This document shows, piece by piece, positions 6,610 to 9,210 of a stretch of 9,210 nucleotides of DNA (positions within the stretch are counted from its first letter, which is position 1; each line of letters starts with the position of its first letter). The notes under the pieces are model-generated. The model was given only the letters and a program-made list of their open reading frames with translations. It had not been told where the DNA came from and made no database searches. Source of the stretch: Bacteroidales bacterium (GTDB lineage Bacteria; Bacteroidota; Bacteroidia; Bacteroidales; F082); the NCBI GenBank assembly GCA_024689285.1, contig JAILDR010000038.1:1-9210 (forward strand), written 5' to 3'. The position numbers and the translations under genes are program-made.

Positions 6610-8034
6610 ATGAAAAAGCTAAATAAAATATTTCTGGTTGTTGGGCTGATGGGGGCTTTTGCTGCAGCTGAGGCGCAAATGGCGTCGCCCGTTGATTTCA
6701 TGCGAATGAACCCTTATCAGATGAAGGCCAATCCCGCCGCCGACCTGCCCTACAGGAAGGTGGTTTCGGTCGCTGTGGGTAACATCGGCCTGGATATACA
6801 AAACACTACGCAGCGTTATGACAACCTTTTCGAGTTTGATGCGCAGGGTTATCCTGTGGCATTGGATATGAGAAAGTTTGCCAACAGCTTGAAGGCCAAA
6901 AACTTCTTTGGTTTTGACGAGACGATGAGTGTCCTTACCTATTATCGTCGTTTGAACAGGGGAATGCTGACGGTCGATTATGGAGTGAAGTCGCATGGTG
7001 ATGTTGTGTTCAACGACGGGCTGTTCAAGTTGCTCGGCTATGGCAACGCCGCTTTTGTGGGCGAAAACAACCCCGCTGTGGTCACTATGGATATGAACCT
7101 GCAGGCCTATCAGGAGTTGGCTGTGGGGTACCAATGGAACCTCACGGAGCAGCTTTCGTTGGGCGGTCGCGCCAAGCTGTTGTTTGGTTTTGCCAATATC
7201 ACCACCGATGCTTTTGACGCAAGGCTGTATACCGATGCCGACACGTATGCACTCCGCGTGCAGGAAGACATCGCGATGCGGATGGCTACGCCGAGGCTGC
7301 TTTATGCCGATGAAGGCCGACTGATGGCGGATGGCCTGTTCCGGTTTGGCGACTTGTTCCATAATCCAGGTTTCGGCATCGATTTGGCCGCTGAATACCG
7401 TTTCAACGACAAGTTCAGCGCGGTAGCCGCTGTTCATGATCTGGGCTTTATCTATTGGGGGCTCAATAGTATCAAGATGACAAGCAACATCAACGATGCG
7501 GGGCAGTTTTACGACAACGGGAGCTTCCTTTTTAATGGTATGGACTTCGACCAGGTGCAGATGATCGTCAACGACGACTATTATCGAGAAAGATTCATGG
7601 ATACCTTGCAACAGTATTTCCAGACGGAGTTCAATCCTACGAAAGGGTACGCTACCATGCTGAATACGAATATCCTGCTTCGCGGCAACTATGACCTTGA
7701 TGCCCACAACCGCTTCAGCCTTCAGGCACAGGGCCGTTTCTTGGGCAGCGGTTTCCGCCCGTCGGCTACTTTGGCCTATAGCGGTTCCTTCTTCAATATG
7801 CTGGACGTGTGTGCCACTTATACGGTGATGCCCGGCAGCTTCGATAACATCGGTCTTGGTGTGGCAGGCAATTTTGGCAGTTTCCATATCTATCTGGCCA
7901 CCAGCAACGTGATGGGTCTTTTCAAGCCCATGAATGCGAGTGCCTTTGGCGCACAAGCAGGTATTGTGTTCAATCTGCGGCAAACCGAAAAGAGAATAGC
8001 CGATAAGTCGGGAACCCCCGGTAGTGAGGAATGA
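6610..8034 (+). CDS. DUF5723-like outer-membrane beta-barrel protein
   Basis: A 474-residue exported protein. The ATG at 6610 is preferred over a TTG two codons upstream because it opens directly on a signal peptide (MKKLNKIFLVVGLMGAFAAA) with probable cleavage at AEA|Q, residues 22/23. The mature start carries an NPA motif (residues 41-43), as seen in DUF5723 and PorP/SprF-type barrels, followed by a long run of amphipathic strands such as LAVGYQWNLTEQLSLGGRAKLL and FGIDLAAEYRFNDKFSAVAAV. The last strand appears to be AGIVFNLRQ, with a short charged tail after it. The family is assigned from recalled pattern similarity. Transported substrate or partner is unknown. It closes the operon; no clear terminator is seen, and the stop runs straight into pseudogene sequence. 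Confidence 0.7.
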   Translation: MKKLNKIFLVVGLMGAFAAAEAQMASPVDFMRMNPYQMKANPAADLPYRKVVSVAVGNIGLDIQNTTQRYDNLFEFDAQGYPVALDMRKFANSLKAKNFFGFDETMSVLTYYRRLNRGMLTVDYGVKSHGDVVFNDGLFKLLGYGNAAFVGENNPAVVTMDMNLQAYQELAVGYQWNLTEQLSLGGRAKLLFGFANITTDAFDARLYTDADTYALRVQEDIAMRMATPRLLYADEGRLMADGLFRFGDLFHNPGFGIDLAAEYRFNDKFSAVAAVHDLGFIYWGLNSIKMTSNINDAGQFYDNGSFLFNGMDFDQVQMIVNDDYYRERFMDTLQQYFQTEFNPTKGYATMLNTNILLRGNYDLDAHNRFSLQAQGRFLGSGFRPSATLAYSGSFFNMLDVCATYTVMPGSFDNIGLGVAGNFGSFHIYLATSNVMGLFKPMNASAFGAQAGIVFNLRQTEKRIADKSGTPGSEE

Positions 8035-8317
8035 GTGCCGCGAGTGTTTTTGGCATCAGTCGCCATCGTCTGACTACGGACTCCTCGACATCAAGGACAT
8101 GAATCCTGAAATCTATCAAGGCTATACGGGCACGGATAACTCGATTGTGTTGACCAATTTGGAATAGCTTCTGAAGCACGGCGACCCCAATCGCATCAAG
8201 GTGCGTGTGCCGCATATTCCCGAGTTCAACACGGATGAGGACGTGGCGAAGCGCATCGAATGCCTCAAAGCGATGGGTGTGGCGGATGTTGACGAGTTCC
8301 AATATATAATAAGGTGA
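8033..8317 (+). pseudogene. Decayed radical-SAM glycyl-radical-enzyme activase fragment (PflA-like)
   Basis: One frame reads SSDYGLLDIKDMNPEIYQGY, then TGTDNSIVLTNLE, an in-frame TAG (8165-8167), then LLKHGDPNRIKVRVPHIPEF and a short tail to the TGA at 8315-8317. This resembles the C-terminal half of pyruvate formate-lyase activase-type proteins: a D(L/I)K-M segment, TG-x-x-N, and the R-x-P-x-IP-x-FN strand. The TAG sits where a CAG glutamine would fit. The preceding stretch, ECRECFWHQSP, does not align with the expected middle part, and no CxxxCxxC iron-sulfur motif is present, so the N-terminal half is missing. It overlaps the barrel stop codon by two bases and has no start of its own. The assignment is by recalled motifs. 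Confidence 0.6.
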
Positions 8318-8355
8318 AGCGTGAGGGAAATGCTTCAAAATGGGCTTTGGGAGAA

Positions 8356-8426
8356 ATGCCGTTTCTCTGTGAGCGATATGCCGTTTCTCTATAAGCAACA
8401 TGCCGTTTCTCTGTGAGCGATATGCC
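8356..8426. repeat. Three tandem copies of a 22-nt repeat
   Basis: Units begin at 8356, 8378 and 8400, each opening with ATGCCGTTTCTCT and ending in GAGCGAT or the variant AAGCAAC; a partial fourth start, ATGCC, follows at 8422. Copies 1 and 3 are identical; copy 2 differs at a few bases near its end. GAGAAA-TGCCG-TTTCTC at the first unit can form a 6-bp hairpin. The period is not a multiple of three and there are no unique spacers, so this is neither coding nor CRISPR. The remaining sequence from 8318 to 8507 shows nothing else I can support. Confidence 0.8.
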
Positions 8427-8507
8427 TTCGACGGGGCTCCTTTGCCTGATACGTTGGAGTTGAATGCGAAATCAACATGTGAAGGATTGTAATAAATTCT
8501 CTTTCAT

Positions 8508-8534
8508 TTTGTATCGAAAAAAGCCGTACCTTTG
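8508..8534 (+). promoter_or_regulatory. Candidate promoter of ftcD
   Basis: TACCTTTG (8527-8534) is a perfect match to the Bacteroidota -7 consensus. A TTTG at 8508-8511 lies 15 nt upstream, shorter than the usual spacing; a weaker TTTC at 8502-8505 has 21 nt. The -7 box gives a leader of roughly 90 nt to the ftcD start, so this gene is probably transcribed apart from the hutI operon. Confidence 0.55.
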
Positions 8535-8555
8535 CAGCCGCGAAACGGGTCGAGT

Positions 8556-8575
8556 GGACTTGTGCCCCGAAGTCC
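8556..8575 (+). other. Small hairpin in the ftcD leader
   Basis: GGACTT (8556-8561) pairs with AAGTCC (8570-8575) across an 8-nt loop, GTGCCCCG. No T-run follows, so it is not a terminator. After it the leader becomes A-rich and carries a short duplication, TTAAACGATTAAACGAT (8591-8607), typical of unstructured Bacteroidota leaders. Any regulatory role is unproven. Confidence 0.3.
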
Positions 8576-8628
8576 TGCGTCAAACAACAATTAAACGATT
8601 AAACGATCAACAAATAAACAACACAATA

Positions 8629-9210
8629 ATGAAACAACTTATCGAATGCGTGCCGAACATCAGCGAAGGCCGCGATAAAAACATCATTGACCAAGTAACC
8701 GCTGAAATCGAGAAAGTGGAAGGCGTGAAACTGCTTGACGTCGACCCGGGTATGACCACCAACCGCACCGTCATCACCTTCGTGGGTGAGCCTGAGCCTG
8801 TGTGCGAAGCCGCCTACCGCGTGGTGAAAAAAGCCGCTGAACTCATCGACATGAGCCAGCACCACGGTGCCCACCCGCGCCAAGGTGCCACCGACGTGTG
8901 CCCCCTCATCCCTGTGAGCAACATCACGATGGAAGAGGTGGTGGAATACGCCCACAAATTAGGCAAACGCCTCGGCGAAGAACTCAACATCCCGATCTAC
9001 TGCTACGAAGAGGCCGCCTACATCAAGGAACGCCGCAACCTCGCTTACTGCCGTACGGGTGAATATGAATCCCTGGCCTCGCGCCTCGGCACGGAGCAGT
9101 GGAAGCCCGACTTCGGCCCCAACGAATGGAACGAACACGTGGCCCACACGGGTGCCACCCAAGTGGGTGCCCGCGACTTCCTCGTGGCCATCAACTATAA
9201 CCTCAACACC
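8629..9210 (+). CDS. ftcD: Glutamate formimidoyltransferase, N-terminal part (3' end outside window)
   Basis: The enzyme transfers the formimino group from N-formimino-L-glutamate to tetrahydrofolate, giving glutamate and 5-formimino-tetrahydrofolate. It uses the product of HutI and feeds one-carbon metabolism. The first 194 codons are visible with no stop. The start MKQLIECVPNISEGRDKNII is the family's usual opening. DVDPGMTTNRTVITF and HHGAHPRQGATDVCPL follow, with His82 at the position of the catalytic histidine of the mammalian transferase domain. Whether the gene ends after the transferase (about 300 residues, usual in Bacteroidota) or continues into a cyclodeaminase cannot be seen. The ATG at 8629 follows an A-rich leader without a Shine-Dalgarno site. 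The gene appears to have its own promoter, separate from hutI. Confidence 0.93.
   Translation, partial: MKQLIECVPNISEGRDKNIIDQVTAEIEKVEGVKLLDVDPGMTTNRTVITFVGEPEPVCEAAYRVVKKAAELIDMSQHHGAHPRQGATDVCPLIPVSNITMEEVVEYAHKLGKRLGEELNIPIYCYEEAAYIKERRNLAYCRTGEYESLASRLGTEQWKPDFGPNEWNEHVAHTGATQVGARDFLVAINYNLNT

Noticed and set aside
6619..7983. A 454-codon antisense frame opposite the barrel gene
   Set aside because: It is His/Ile/Val-rich with no signal peptide or motif, while the + frame encodes an exported barrel with a clean start.
8356..8426. CRISPR array
   Set aside because: The 22-nt units are back to back with no spacers, and no cas gene is present.

Overview
The window looks like chromosomal DNA of a Bacteroidales (phylum Bacteroidota) bacterium, probably gut-, rumen- or mouth-associated; the species cannot be told. 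The evidence is the Bacteroidota -7 box (TAnnTTTG) ahead of two genes, A-rich leaders without Shine-Dalgarno sites, SPII lipoproteins with a CKK mature start, a fimbrillin-like domain, adhesin domains of the type found in Porphyromonas gingivalis gingipains and HagA, and a DUF5723-type outer-membrane barrel. All real genes read on the + strand.

Layout. (1) 3-224: the C-terminal end of an IS1182-like transposase, cut by the window edge. (2) 225-746: no gene; a terminator-like hairpin (453-490) and a mosaic of GC-rich palindromic repeats (about 511-664). (3) 747-3493: a 52-residue glycine-rich peptide gene directly before a large surface lipoprotein with a fimbrillin-like region, two Fn3-like regions and two tandem cleaved-adhesin domains. 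(4) 3494-3816: a strong 14-bp hairpin with a T-run, a 32-nt direct repeat pair ending in a palindrome, and a promoter close to the next start. (5) 3817-8034: hutI, an unrecognised lipoprotein and a DUF5723-like barrel, closely spaced and probably one transcript. (6) 8035-8628: a decayed radical-SAM activating-enzyme fragment, a three-copy 22-nt tandem repeat, and the promoter and leader of the last gene. (7) 8629-9210: the first 194 codons of glutamate formimidoyltransferase, cut by the window edge.

How the genes fit together. HutI makes N-formimino-L-glutamate and the formimidoyltransferase consumes it, so the right half carries two consecutive steps of folate-linked histidine degradation. 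They are separated by a lipoprotein and barrel pair that may form an outer-membrane complex and by pseudogene debris. hutH, hutU and the cyclodeaminase are not in the window. The left half is a surface-adhesion locus next to an insertion sequence. The points most worth a second look are the peptide-adhesin pair, the lipoprotein-barrel pair downstream of hutI, and the repeat cluster upstream of the hutI promoter.
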